The notes: a model not told the origin generated them from the sequence alone. A stretch of 64,000 nucleotides of DNA from Hymenochaete sp. R1 (GCA_019400425.1 JAFREE010000049.1:62001-126000); one strand, 5' to 3'; positions 35,350-46,933 are shown, numbered from the stretch's first letter. Made by a program: numbers and translations.

Positions 35350-36620
35350 TCAAAGGGCATCGATCCAAGCAGCCGCGGCTTTGGCAGTGTCCGTCCTCTG
35401 CGGTTCGAAGAACCCGAACGGAATGACATCGTGGAACCCGTCTTTCACAACATACACCTCAACCTTCTCCTTACCCAAATCCTTCGTCATCCTCTCCTCC
35501 AAAGTGGTAATCGTGTCAGCCAACATCTCCACATCACCATACGCGATGAACGTCTTCGGGAAACCCTTGAAGTCCAGCTCTGGATACGACGGGTGCCTCT
35601 TAAGACACGTCGGCGATACATAAGGGTGCGTCAGGATATCGAATCCGTGGTTTCCTGCGTACAAGTGTTGGCCAGCACCGGGTGACCCATCGGATGGCGG
35701 CGCCTTCAAGAAATCCGTCTTCAGATTCACGAACGCCGAAGAACCCGGCGTTGCGTGGGACCACGACAGGTCCGCCCAAGGCGACAGAAGCACAAGACCC
35801 CCCGGCACGGGCGGGAGCCCGTTCACCTTCCCCGCGTAATCAATTAAATACCTCGAGAGCACCAGCCCAAGGTTCCCACCCGCCGAGTCGCCGACAATAA
35901 CGACGTTCTCAGGTTTAACTCCCACGACGTCGATGAGGTACTTGTATCCCGCTAACGCGTCCAAGATCTGCGCAGGGAACCAGTTCTTCTCCTTCGTCGC
36001 GAGTCGGTACTCGAGTCCGAGAGAGATGCGCGCGGTGGTGGTGTATTTCATGATTTCGCGTGGGATGCACGCTACACCGCATGAAGGATGGGCTGAGAGA
36101 TGTCGGTAACCACCACCATGGAAGAACAGGATCACCTTCTCGTTCTCGGAGATCGGTGAGGACGTGGGTAGTTGGATGGGAGATACAGGATTGGGCTTCG
36201 TCTGCCAGTATCCAGGGATGGGGACAGAGGCTACGCCGGCTTTGTCGGCCCATTGCTTGAGCTCTCCCGTGATCAACTCGGGGACGGGGTCGATATATAA
36301 GCCCTCGACACCGTCTCCGACTTCGAGCTTCGTGTAGTCGGGAATGCGACTTGCGCCCCCAGTGCTATTGCGCGAAAGTCAGCATACGTAGGAGCACGGA
36401 GAAAATTGACGGACGCTCACGTCGCTCTTGCGTCATGCTCGTTAAGCCATCGCACAAACGCAACCTGAAGGCACTGTTTCAAGCTCCAAGAGGCTCTCGG
36501 GCGCCATGACCGAAAGAGATATCTAACGGTCCACCAAGGCAGGCGGAAGAAGAATAGCCCAGTGTACTCAAACCCTAGATAAAAACTTCTGAAGGGCTGT
36601 CTCGTAGTAAGCAGCGACAT
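35350..36620 (-). CDS. alpha/beta hydrolase, HSL/esterase type (paralog 2)
   Basis: Exons 36421-36620 and 35350-36364; 404 aa from MSLLTTRQPFRSFYLG. The open frame extends upstream only through a TTG. The N-terminal aromatic stretch (GLFFFRLPWWTVRYLF) may anchor it to membranes. Catalytic elements: oxyanion motif VILFFHGGGY, nucleophile VIVGDSAGGN, and KDGFHDVI with the catalytic His; a conserved YGDVEML lies between. It is closely related to paralog 3, next to it (shared blocks SWRPRASWSLKQCLQV, GDGVEGLYIDPVPELITG, LSPWADLSWSHATPGSSA). Both are transcribed leftwards, about 550 bp apart, so they look like a tandem duplication. A TATATATAA lies about 90 bp upstream. Expected to hydrolyse esters; the physiological substrate is unknown. 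Confidence 0.88.
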
Positions 36621-37172
36621 CCTCGACTCTACCAGTGAGCGATTAAACAATGCGAGTTGAGTGAGATGGAGGAGATAAAGGGCGAGTGTCTACGAAGACG
36701 CGGAGACTTGTTATATATAACACACAACTGATCCCGGATCCGACGGCGAACGGTGTTCCTTTTGTCAAATGTGAGTTGCTAAAATGAGATCATCTTTTCT
36801 CATCAACGTTGAGTGGAAAAGGCTTTGAGTTGAAGATTTCTTCCCATGATATGATCGCGCCTTTTCCCAGGATCGCTTTATGTAAGCTCATTTCCAAAGT
36901 GGGACTCAAGAATTCCGAAGTCCCATTCACAAACTCCACCTCTTCTGAAACTATTTTACTCATAGGTATTGATCAAGCGAGAACATTAATTGCAAACGAG
37001 ACAGACAAACATATGATAGTAACAAACAATCGCCCCGTATCGACTCCAGCGGAGGAAATTCAACAGGGTATAATACCTTCCTCCAACGACATCAAAACAG
37101 GCCTTGGTGATAGAACGCAATCAAAGGAATAACGATGCTTTTTTCTCTCTGCTGCAACTTGATCAGAGCAGC
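36621..37172. other. spacer between tandem hydrolases
   Basis: Promoter of paralog 2 (TATA at 36711-36720) and 3' flank of paralog 3. The 107-codon + ORF at 36809-37132 has no recognisable features. Confidence 0.4.
36711..36720 (-). promoter_or_regulatory. TATA box of hydrolase paralog 2
   Basis: TTATATATAA, about 91-100 bp upstream of the ATG at 36620 and nearly symmetrical. Position and sequence fit a strong core promoter. Confidence 0.5.
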
Positions 37173-38436
37173 TCACAACGCATCGATGAATGCCGCCGCG
37201 GCCTTGCAAGTATCCGTCCTCTGCGGCTCAAAGAACACATATGGGACGAAGTCATGGAACGCATCCTTCGCGACGTACACCTGCACCTTATCCTCGCCCA
37301 TGTCCCTCTTCATCCTCTCCTCGAGAGTGACCATCGTATCCTTCAGTACCTCTGCCTCGCCATACGTAATGAACGTGCGCGGGAAGCCTTTGTAGTCAAT
37401 CTCGGGGTAGGATGGGTGGCGTTTAAGACATGTTGGCGAGATGTATGGGTGGGTCAAGATCTGCGGACCGTGTTTGCCTGCGTAGAAGAGATGCACGATG
37501 TTCGGTTCGCCGTCTTCTGGTGGAGGAGGCATGTAGTCGGCTTTGACGTTCGTGTAAGCAGAGGAACCAGGAGTGCAGTGGGACCATGTCAGATCTGCCC
37601 ATGGCGATAGGAGGACGAGACCGCCTGGCGGAGGAGGCAGGTTCGGCACCTGGCCCGCGTATTCAAGAAGATACCTCGAGATGGCCAGCCCAAGATTCGC
37701 TCCTGCAGTGTCCCCGACGATGATCACGTTCTCGGGCTTTACGCCCACAACATCCAACAAGTACTTGTATCCCGCGAGGGTGTCCAAGATCTGCGCGGGG
37801 AACCAGTTGCCAGCCGGGGACGCAAGGCGGTACTCAAGCGCAAGCAGCCTCTTCACGCCCTTCGTATGTTTCATCACCTCCTTCGGGATGACCGTGAACC
37901 AGCACGACGGGTGGGCGGAGAACGTGCAGAATCCACCCCCGTGCAAGCCCATGATGACTTTCTCGTTCGGCTCGGCTTTCGCGCCGACGGCGATCGGCGG
38001 GCCGGAGAGGCTCGGGTTGGTTTGCCAGTAGCCCGGGATGCGTTCGCATGTGACGCCGCCGTCGTCGGCCCATTGTTTGAGTTGGCCGGTGATGATTTCC
38101 GGAACGGGTTCCACCCAAACGCCCTCCACGCCGTCACCTGTCTCGAGCTTGGTGTGATCTGGCGTGCGCCCGAAGAGGCTAGGATGAGTTCGTGTGAGTC
38201 AAGTTTGGCGAGTGAAAAACGAAGGTTAAAGGTGTGAACACTCACGATGGTGGGACAAAGAACATCTTTTTGACTGTTTCGACCTGTAAGCAGCGCTTCA
38301 GACTCCATGACGGCCTCGGACGCCAAGACGGGAGTAAGTGCTTGAGGGTCCAGATGGGATACCTGATGACGTAGAGGTCAAAGAACAGCCATCCCAAGAA
38401 GAGAGACTTGTAGGGCTGTTTCTCTATGAGAGACAT
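37173..38436 (-). CDS. alpha/beta hydrolase-like protein, nucleophile Ser replaced by Thr (paralog 3)
   Basis: Exons 38246-38436 and 37173-38178; 398 aa from MSLIEKQPYKSLFLGW. Same architecture and intron position as paralog 2. The oxyanion motif is MGLHGGGF, and the catalytic His block is KDAFHDFV. The nucleophile elbow reads VGDTAGAN: the Ser of GDSAGGN is Thr (codon ACT, 37707-37709 on the complement) and the following Gly is Ala. The frame is fully open and the splice sites are intact, so this is not a decayed pseudogene. A Thr nucleophile is very rare in this fold, so the protein may be an inactive binder or have altered activity. A TATATAAA on the minus strand at about 38579-38586 probably serves as its TATA box. 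Confidence 0.85.
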
Positions 38437-38867
38437 GGTGGAGGCGACGGCACGCGCGAGATGGCAGAGGCTTTGTGGGGATCAGTCCTTCTCGTTGTGC
38501 GCTGTGGTCTTCGTCGTCGCCGGAGGATGAGAAGAAGATGCAGGGTTGACGGAGGCAGTGGGAATGCGGCAGGCCATGTTTATATAGGCAATTATATACG
38601 GTTGCGCAGTCAAGATGCCGAGCCAAGCGGTGGGAGCACGTAAGATGGGGGAGGGAGGTGGTCGTCGCACGGGCTACTGGCGGAAGTTATCGCAACGAGC
38701 TTCTGAGTCTGAAAAGGACTTCAAAAAGGAGTCAAACGACGGTGATTGAGTGCGATTCTTCTCTTGATTCCTATTACAATTCTCTCCGGAGATCACGCAT
38801 CACCGCATTTGGAAGTTGACGGACAGTCAAAGAAGCTTGCTTATCTAATGATGCTAGTGCGTCCCGG
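38437..38867. other. promoter of hydrolase paralog 3 and 3' flank of the thioesterase-like gene
   Basis: Both neighbours are on the minus strand. Apart from the TATA-like element at 38579-38586, only short shadow ORFs are present. Confidence 0.4.
38579..38586 (-). promoter_or_regulatory. TATA box of hydrolase paralog 3
   Basis: TATATAAA on the minus strand, about 145 bp upstream of the ATG at 38436. It is analogous to the TATA element of paralog 2. Confidence 0.4.
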
Positions 38868-40213
38868 TCATAGCCGGCTAGTAGCTACAGGTGGATTCCC
38901 ACTGCCAGAAGCAACGGGCGTCTTCGAAACTGATGCTGATACTAATACTGATGGTCCCTTCGTCTTTTTATCCTGGTCCACCGTCAGCGCCATCTGAGTC
39001 GAGATGGCAAGGCAGACTTGTCTCTCCCTCCATCCCGATTCACTTCCATTGCCTCCAACGGATCCCATGCCGATTGGCGAGGGTGCAGTCCACACCTCTG
39101 CGTATTCGTCATGTCGGCCGTCTGCGAGGAACCGAGAAGACGCGTACAGTCCAACAGTCCGCGGCGCAAATCGACTTGTCTCGGTCTCGCTATTTGAAAA
39201 CGAAGGCATCTTCGACTTGAACTCGATGGTCAATACCACCGTCGCAAACCATCTTTTTCTCCGGAAGCTCGCATCAGCCACAATGAATCACAGATAGACT
39301 TTCGAAGGAAGATCTTGCACTCACGTTGACCCTGACGGCCGATCCGCCTTTGGCAGCAGCATCGGCATGTTTCGTATATTATCCGCGAGGAAAGGGATCA
39401 TGTTCGTCTTCAGTACATCTTTCTCGTCTTTCATCTCGTACCATGCTCCCCACTCAAGCTCACCACCACCTGTTTCTTCTCTGTTATTAGCAGCAGAGTT
39501 TGCGAGCATAAGATCTCTATCCTCAGATATATTCTGATGAATGAACTTCATGTGTGGCATATCGGGCTTAACGAGAGATGGGTGGCGCGTGAGCGGAATT
39601 CGTCTCGCGAGAGATGACGGCGGGAGGAGCGTTAGCTTGTTTCGGTATGCATCTTCTTTCGTCAAGTCAGGTAGGACTCCGAACACATTTCGGGTCATTA
39701 CTCTTGCCTTTCCCTGCACGAGGTGCGTAAATACAAGACTTGAGACTAGAGCTCGATAACCAAGAAAAGTTGTCGACAAACACTCACATCCTGAAGGAGG
39801 TCGGCATCTACTGTTGTAAGCGACTTCCCGGAACGTACTCGTTTGACGCGAACCTGACAGTCACCTGCTTGAACTGGTAACAGGAAATGTGCGGTTACAT
39901 GGATCGGATCCGGGTGTGAAGTCTTGGCCTGAAAATCTTCCGCCGCTGAAAGAGTTATCCCCACGACATAGCCTATCGTCCTGTAAGCATTTTTACATCT
40001 CTTGATCTAGAAAATTGTACTCGCCTCCTTGAGGAACGCTGAAGAAGTTAATAAATCAATGAGCATCATGATACAAACACGAGACAGAAATAAACTTCTG
40101 AATCCAACTCACTTGTATATCGCCCAATCTCCAGAAGCCTTTCCTTTATACAAAATAGAGCCTTCGTCTTCTTCTCGGTAGCGTTCTACCTTGAGTACAT
40201 CGCTCAGACTCAT
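38868..40213 (-). CDS. thioesterase-like double hot-dog protein
   Basis: Exons 40113-40213, 40021-40038 (18 nt), 39788-39980, 39325-39713 and 38868-39252; 361 aa from MSLSDVLKVERY. Two hot-dog-like repeats can be discerned: an N-terminal one (GDWAIYNVPQGGETIGYVVGI, PDPIHVTAHFLLPVQAGDCQVRVKRVRSGKSLTTVDADLLQDGK), and a C-terminal one (TWFATVVLTIEFKSKMP, TVGLYASSRFLADGRHDEYAEVW). This is the arrangement of the thioesterase-like superfamily related to TesB acyl-CoA thioesterases. The 18-nt exon encodes the turn VPQGG. Acyl-CoA hydrolysis is inferred from family, not from an identified active site. It is divergent from another hot-dog gene with 202 bp between starts. Confidence 0.75.
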
Positions 40214-40415
40214 ATGAAGCACATATATTGAGTCGTTGACGATGAGGAAGTAACAGGGAAAGTCTGAGGTACCGGTGCGAAGAATCCGGCAATGAGAATA
40301 AAGTACCAAAAGTACTAAAATCACATGCTCTTACACACATGCAGTCCCGCGTTTTCGATTGGTCGGAGTTGGACACACGCGACGCGACATCATCTTTTCC
40401 TCCTTCCCTCTCGCG

Positions 40416-41060
40416 ATGCCCTCGACTCGCTCAAACAATCCTACACATACTAGTACTACTTCTCCTCGTCCGAATAAAAGCGCATACAGGTACTTCAAAT
40501 CGTACCCTACTCGATGGAGCGACAACGACCAATACTCACACGTCAACAACGCCATGTATTACCACCTCATCGACTCCATCGTCAACACTTATCTCGCCGA
40601 GCAGTGCGGACTCGGATGTGAACCTACTAGTACTTTCACATCATCACCGTCTCCGCATGCATCATCATCAAAAGAAGATTTGGATCCGGCTTTAGAGAGG
40701 GAAAGGCAGAGACAGAGTTTACCGCCGATAGCGATAGGCCTCGTCGTGTCGTCTTACTGTCGCTTCTTTTCGCCGTTCTCGTTCCCGGAGACGATCACGC
40801 TAGGACTCCGCGTTACTCGACTGGGTACGAGCTCGGTCTCGTATGAGGTTGGGTTCTTTGCTGACGATGGGAATGGCGATGACGGGGAAGGAAAGGCGTG
40901 TTGGAGCCTGCCGGCGAAAGCTGTGGGAGGCTACACGCATGTGTTCGTGGATAGGGTGCGTAGGAGACCGGTGTCGATGATGGATGGACGATTGAGGGAG
41001 GGACTTCTTAAGTTGGCTGCTGACGATAGCGCTGGTGAGAAGAAGCTATCAAAGCTTTGA
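40416..41060 (+). CDS. 4HBT-type acyl-CoA thioester hydrolase
   Basis: Single exon, 214 aa, from the ATG at 40416 (MPSTRSNNPTHTS); the frame upstream is open only via a GTG. The diagnostic block is YPTRWSDNDQYSHVNNAMYYHLIDSIVNTYL, where the Asp after WSDN and the HVNN tyrosine segment correspond to the 4-hydroxybenzoyl-CoA thioesterase/YbgC-FadM active-site helix. A second strand region (IGLVVSSYCRFFSPFSFPETITLGLRV) follows an inserted Ser/Glu-rich loop. Members hydrolyse acyl-CoA thioesters as homo-oligomers. The C-terminus (GGYTHVFVDRVRRRPVSM) is typical. No targeting signal is evident. It shares a 202-bp upstream region with the thioesterase-like gene on the other strand. Confidence 0.88.
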   Translation: MPSTRSNNPTHTSTTSPRPNKSAYRYFKSYPTRWSDNDQYSHVNNAMYYHLIDSIVNTYLAEQCGLGCEPTSTFTSSPSPHASSSKEDLDPALERERQRQSLPPIAIGLVVSSYCRFFSPFSFPETITLGLRVTRLGTSSVSYEVGFFADDGNGDDGEGKACWSLPAKAVGGYTHVFVDRVRRRPVSMMDGRLREGLLKLAADDSAGEKKLSKL

Positions 41061-43377
41061 AACAAAGTGAGCGGGCTTCGTTAGGGTTCGCACGACGAGG
41101 TCCTACTTACTGAATTGTTGCCAGTCCTTGTAAGCGGATTTCACCAGAAGTCGGGATCCCCTTGAATTCAGATTGCAGTTGAATGGATGCAACCGCCATT
41201 TATCCATGATAACACCAGTCAATAAGAAATTTCTCCTCTACTGCCTACCCTGAGCTTGGTGGAACTTGTGACGTCCATCACGCTCAAGATCCCCGTAGCG
41301 TCGAAGCTTTCAACTTCAAGCCAAAGCGAATCTTAGAGCGAATCCGATTTGATTACGTAATATCGTAGAAAGGGTGGTTCTGTCCTACTCCCAGACCCAA
41401 TCACAAGTCACGACTTGAAATACTGGAAACTTTTTCTGTTCTCTCTATAGCTGCCTACACCATCACGTCCAGGCTTTTTTGTCACCTCTGAGCGAAATCT
41501 GTTCTTGCTTGAGTACGACAAAGACCGACTCGGAACAGCTGCAAGCGTTGGTCCATGGATCGAATAAGGTGCTGGACTTATATGTGCCGAAGCTGATGCA
41601 ATACAATGCAACGACAAGGCGTATAGCCATGAGTGAGTGATCTGCTTTACTTTTTTCTTCATGTCCTCGACTTAGCGATACTTATCTAAGGAAGTGTACC
41701 CAATAACGCGGAATTGTGCGTAGATGCAAGCATGAAAGTTTCCAGGCTCCGTAGTGAACATTAGCTGAGTACATTGAGAAACGAACGTTCATTGTGAGTC
41801 GCCTGCTTTTGTATGGATCGAACGCCCATTGATCTGATTTTCTTCTGAACATGACGAAACTTGCTTCCAGAGGATCGAATTCAGACTTTGCCGTGGTTGC
41901 ATCCACCACTTACATCATTCCGCGAGTTGTTTCATGGGTCTTCGGGTTCTACAGAACACTCTCTATTTCAGAGAAGCTTCAAAAGAGCTCTGCGGACTGA
42001 AAGAGGAGAAGAAACCCTTGCGATGCCCATAACCCAGGTTGATGAATGACGATAGTTTCACACCATTCTCGGTGAATAGGATAGTGGTCGTCCGACCTGT
42101 TGACGAACCATATGTCCCGGGCGTCGGAAAGGTGCGGATTGTCTCTCGGAACACAACTCAAAGCACGCAATCACTCATAGAAGCTTCATTTGCCTTAGCT
42201 TCTCTCCGGTCCCGCAGCCAGGCATTTCGCATTTAGATGCGCACGCCGAAGTTTCGCCGTGCCTGATCCTCATGTAAAGACGAATAAGCCACGGTGCGGC
42301 CTAGGTTTCGCTGTATCGGATTTCGTTGAAAGCTATGCCTTTTGTTCGAAATAGGAAAGAGCGGGAGAAGCAGAATGTCGGATGGTCAGCAAGCAATCAC
42401 CGAACGGCGTATAAAAACACTCACCCGTCAATGTCCGAGCTACAGCATCATAAGAAGCTCATAGGCGCTCATCCCGTCCGGACGTCATCAAATGAGATGC
42501 TCTTTGCTTCCAGAGCGAGATGCTTCGGGAAGGGTACCCGTTGTCCGATAATAAAGCACATGGCTTAGCAAAGTCCAGGTCACACGACGAGGATTTTCTC
42601 TTTGATCTGGCTGAATATGTGTTTTTTTACAGTCGTACATCTGTAAGCCTGAAATCGGTGTCCATACTAAAGGGTTGCTCTGACCACTTCGCTCTTTCGA
42701 TATTATGCATTGTTCAATATAGGGAATGGTGTTTTTGCCCCCTTTTGCTCGTGTGAGTGTATGCAAACTGCTCTCACTCCGCTTTATTAATAACATGCAT
42801 GTAACATATGTGCGTCTGGCAGGTCTTGCCGGGTTTCACGAATCGTGATGACAGGGTCCGAAGACTTACTTGCGAGTCTTTTGCTATGAAACAGTCTATT
42901 GCGCAAGTCCCGATGTTACAAACGGCGAAGTCCTCGGCATCACGGCTGCATTTCGCTGAAGTAAATGAAGCTTCGAAGTCGAGGAACTATTGCAAGACTG
43001 ACATCACTCCCATGGACCAGGTTGATAATGAAGTCTAAACACCTGCTAAAGCAGTTGGAATAGTATCTTTTAGCAGTCGGACTACGTGATCGGAGAATTG
43101 ATGCGCACTGGATACGCCGACACAGCGCGACAGATTGCTTTGAGAAGCCTTCCTCTAGTCATTCGACGACGAACGTTCGAAAACCTATGACGAAGCCTCC
43201 TCCAGCTGCTCATTCCGCGATGAGTATTTATGCACAGCGCAAAGCGACCATAATGATTTTAACCAACACTCAACTCCCGCTTTCGCCCTCTCTCGCTCTT
43301 CAGCGGATGCTACAGCTGACGCTGACGCACAGGTTGCCAAAGCACAGTTCCGATTCAACTTCAAATTTCGTCGCAAC
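41061..43377. other. long intergenic region, nothing convincing
   Basis: About 2.3 kb between two + strand genes. ORFs reach about 100 codons on both strands (for example 42488-42796 minus). None shows a family motif, and I could not chain them with splice sites. The 84-codon minus ORF 41408-41662 has a hydrophobic start but no other support. The sequence may include relics of a decayed gene or transposon, but I cannot demonstrate it. Confidence 0.4.
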
Positions 43378-45541
43378 ATGTCGCACGTAAACAACAGCAT
43401 TAGGGAGGTTTCTGACGACGATTCGTCGTCCATGCATACCGTTACGAGTCCTAATGATATTACGACCGCGACGGCTGCTGCCGTCCCCGTTTCTAATGAT
43501 CCCAAGCCGGACATTGAACATTCCATTGTCTATGACGACCCGAGGCTTTGGTCCTCGGCACGAAAGGTAAGCCGCACTCTTATTTCGACCTTCAATGATA
43601 TCGTTTAATATATAACTCTGTTTTGCAGAAAGTAATCGTGGCCATCATTGCTATGGCTTATTTACTATCGTACCTTGCTACGAACATCTTCACCCGTGCG
43701 TGTCTATTTTTTCCCCAATTATGTCGTTCCTTGATCTCATTACTGTCACGATAATAGCGGCATTGACTCAACTCAAGGACGACTTGCACGCTACCGACTC
43801 TGAAATTTCAGCGTGTCTTTCCTCTTTTATCCTGATTCAGGGGTTTGCACCCTTTTTCTGGAGCGCCGTATCCGAAGTCAAAGGGAGGAAGGTATGTTAT
43901 TTGGTAAATATTTCATGAAGAAACATCTGATGATTTTACAGGCGGTTTACCTTGTCGCCGAGACCGTAAGTACTATTTATGAACCAACCACAAAACCGAT
44001 TTTCTAACTTAGTTTCCCAAGATCTTCATTATCGGATGTTTGCTAGTCGGCATCGCGCAGAATATCGATATTGTCATTGCTTTTCGGTGTCTCCAAGGCT
44101 TTGGGTAAGTACCCTCGCTGTTTCCTTTTCATTTGTATTTGTTGATCGGTGCATTCCTCAGATCTTCTGCCGTATCCAGTGTGGGTGCTGGCACTCTCGC
44201 TGACATCTATGAACCTCATGAACGTGGAGCCGTCATGGGAATTTACTATGCCGCCCCACTTCTTGGTCCCTCCATCGGTCCCATTCTCGGCGGTGCCCTC
44301 ACAGACGCCTGGAATTGGCGCGCAACTTTCTACTTCCTTGCAGCATTTTCTACCCTTTCCTTGGCCAGTTTTACCTTGTTTCGAGACACGTTCCGAAAGG
44401 AACGAAGCTCTGCGTACCAAGCTATACTTGTGAGGAAGTTCGCAGCGGCAGAGGCTAACCTTTGCCCTCAAAGCGGCCGCAAGTTCCCCAGATTGCATTT
44501 CCCGACGTGTCCATGCTTTTCGTGCTCAAGCGACGATGCAGAGGAGAGGACACTGCGCGGTGACTCTCCTACGCCTGCTGCAAACGAGAAAAAGGACTTG
44601 GAAATCGGGACTGACGAGGTCTACAAGCCCAAAGGTCTTGTAAATGAACCCAAACTCGAGGATATCAAGGTGTCTATACTTGATGTCAACCCGCTTTCTC
44701 CACTCCCTCACATCCTACGCCTCCGGAGTAATCTGGTAATCCTCTTGGCATCAGGTGAGCGACTAAGCCCTTTTTTGAATATTATTCTTCGTTGCTGACA
44801 TCATTTCTTCAAGGAATTCTCTTTGCTTTCAGCTACACCATCGTATATACCTGCACCAGGACGTTCTCTGACAACTACGGCTTCGATGCCCTAGGAGTGG
44901 GACTGGTCCTCCTCGCATACGGCGCTGGAAGCGTTAGCGGATCCGTACTGGGCGGGCGCTGGTCAGACTACGCCCTTCGCCGTCTCAAGGCTAAGAACGG
45001 CGGGAAAAGCAGTCCAGAAGTGAGTCATCAGAGAACTTACTCTATCGATGGTAAATGCTAACGAGGTGAATCCAGCTGCGTTTGGAGAGCACGAAATGGG
45101 CTATGCCTTTATTGCCTTTCTTGAGTATTGCCTATGCCTGGCTGTGCCAGTTCCGGATCCACGTAGCTGCAGTCTGCGTTGTTCTCTTCTTCATTGGTTT
45201 TCTTTCCATGTGCGTCTTCCAGCTCGATTTTTTAGGGGTGCTTAGAACTGACCTTGACGGCGAATAGTTGGATTTATTCTTCTACTCTCGCCTACATCGT
45301 TGATGCCAACACCGGACGTTCATCGACGGCTGTCGCATGCAACAGCGCATTCCGTGGTGTTTTCGGCTTCATCGCGGCCGAGGTTGCGGTACCTATGCAA
45401 GACTCCCTTGGAGACGGTGGGATGTACAGTTTATGGGGTGGCCTGTTGGTCATCGTGATTCTTCTCATTCTGTTGTTAATCTGGAAAGGAAAGGAGTGGA
45501 GAGAGAAAGACGCATTGAGGATGGCTGGATCGCAGAAGTAG
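43378..45541 (+). CDS. MFS transporter, drug:H+ antiporter-1 type
   Basis: Nine exons: 43378-43566, 43629-43695, 43758-43891, 43942-43965 (24 nt), 44013-44104, 44162-44754, 44814-45019, 45076-45209, 45268-45541; 570 aa. After a ~60-aa cytosolic leader come 12 predicted membrane helices in two halves. Helix 1 is VIVAIIAMAYLLSYL; the loop 2-3 signature is WSAVSEVKGRKAVYL; helix 4 contains RCLQGFGSSAV; helix 5 contains the antiporter motif GPSIGPILGGALTDAWNWR. A long hydrophilic loop (~130 aa, Cys-rich near CPCFSCSS) joins the halves, and the second half opens ILFAFSYTIVYTCTRTF. This is the 12-TM DHA1 layout of fungal multidrug exporters at the plasma membrane. The substrate cannot be inferred. 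Confidence 0.9.
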
Positions 45542-45856
45542 TTCGTGATCTACAATACATGTTTAGTCACTCGAGATTTGTTTATACCCTTTTTTGCCTA
45601 TGCTCTCGACAAATGCCGCAAGGCTTCAACAAATACTTTCTTTCTGAACCTGAACTGAACAAAAAGACGCTAAAGGCGAGCAATCAATTTTCCTGATGCA
45701 CACATTGATCCCATGTCGACTTACAACCCAGACTAAGTGATGAAGATGACATTTGTTTCATGTTTTGCCGTTACATTTTTGAATATCCCAGTTGGCTAAA
45801 CCACAGAAGAGGGGCATGTAGCTGTTATTTGTTTTTCCGTATCAATGGCATCCGTG
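45542..45856. other. 3' region between convergent genes
   Basis: Between the stop of the MFS transporter and the stop of duplicated gene copy A. No gene; presumably two 3' UTRs. Confidence 0.5.
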
Positions 45857-46933
45857 TCATTTCTCGAAAGTGAAAGAGGTCTGAGATCGCATCGAGAAAG
45901 GTGCGCCAGGAACCTCTGACTCTGCCCATTTCAAAATAAAAGGTCTTTCGCTATTCAGACGGTTCTCGATTTTCAATTTGAAGGGACCTATTCTTTCATC
46001 CTTTGACTTCTCATCGCTTTCTTCTGTAAGGTTTAGTTGCACCATTTCCATTAACTTATGCTATGTGGATTGTTCGTTGCACGTTACTTACCCTTCAAAG
46101 ACACTTCATCATCTACGCTCCCTATGCACTCGAAATACTTCTCAACGAATCGAAGAACGTACTCTCGTCGTCCACCAGTGCTGACATCCGTTTCAAGTTC
46201 CGCACCGAAATCAATCCTTCGAGATGAAGGTTGAGTTTTCACCACAGGAAGCGACAGACTATCCAAAGCAGAATCGAATAAGATGAGGGACATGGGCACT
46301 GATTGTGGATGCGTGGTCGATAGGAACGTCATAGTAGACAAGGCGGTAGTGATCAATTGTAAGTAGTGCGACAGTTCGTGCCTCAAAAACAAATACAGAG
46401 ATGAGCCTTTATTTTAGAATGATTTCTCCTTTGCTCACTTTTGACTATCTGGGCTCGTGTCCTTCATTCGGGTGAAGTACAAAGAAGGTTCATGGAGTAT
46501 GAATAGTGATATAGGGCGTGATAGAGTAGCAAGTCCACTTCCTGCAGAAGCAGACAATGGTCTGAGTGCAGAAAGCAGTAGAAGCCAGTGAGCAGTGCTT
46601 GGAGGATAGCTGAACCAGCAGTCAAATGAGTCAGGTCAAAAGCAAAAGCATAAAGTAACAAGAACGGCCGTACTATATTTTGATTCTCGATAGATATGGA
46701 ATGCAAGCACCGGTAAGAGCATTCGATGTCAGCCACGCATCGTTGAATTCTTGTAAAGCATGGGCAAAGCTTTCTCTCGAAGGTGTCAATAGAACAACAT
46801 CGCCTCTGCCGTCGTTGTATTTGAGATGAGAAATAGCCAACGTCAGTGGAAATGATGGCGGATACGGCCCTCTGATGAGCAGTGAGTTGAATTGAGGCAG
46901 AGGATGGTCGGTGAGCGGATGAAACGTTGTCAT
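45857..46933 (-). CDS. duplicated gene, copy A: unrecognised protein, possible RecA-like fold
   Basis: Exons 46674-46933, 46439-46609, 46092-46381 and 45857-46023; 295 aa from MTTFHPLTDHPLPQF. Splicing is confirmed by copy B (53192-54260), which has exons 1-3 of identical length (260, 171 and 290 nt). Strand-helix order NSLLIRGPYPPSFPLTLAISHL, GDVVLLTPS, YYPPSTAHWLLLLSAL, PISLFILHEPS, LSHYLQLITTALST and MSLILFDSALDSLSL recalls a RecA/Elongator-type fold without a Walker A lysine. That is an inference from pattern only. The last exon (EESDEKSKDERIG...) is only weakly similar to copy B. Function unknown. Confidence 0.7.

Noticed and set aside
37104..37610. 168-codon + strand ORF
   Set aside because: Antisense to hydrolase paralog 3; shadow frame.
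41408..41662. Small secreted protein on the minus strand
   Set aside because: The hydrophobic start is weak, the rest is featureless, and no splice partners or promoter signals were found.
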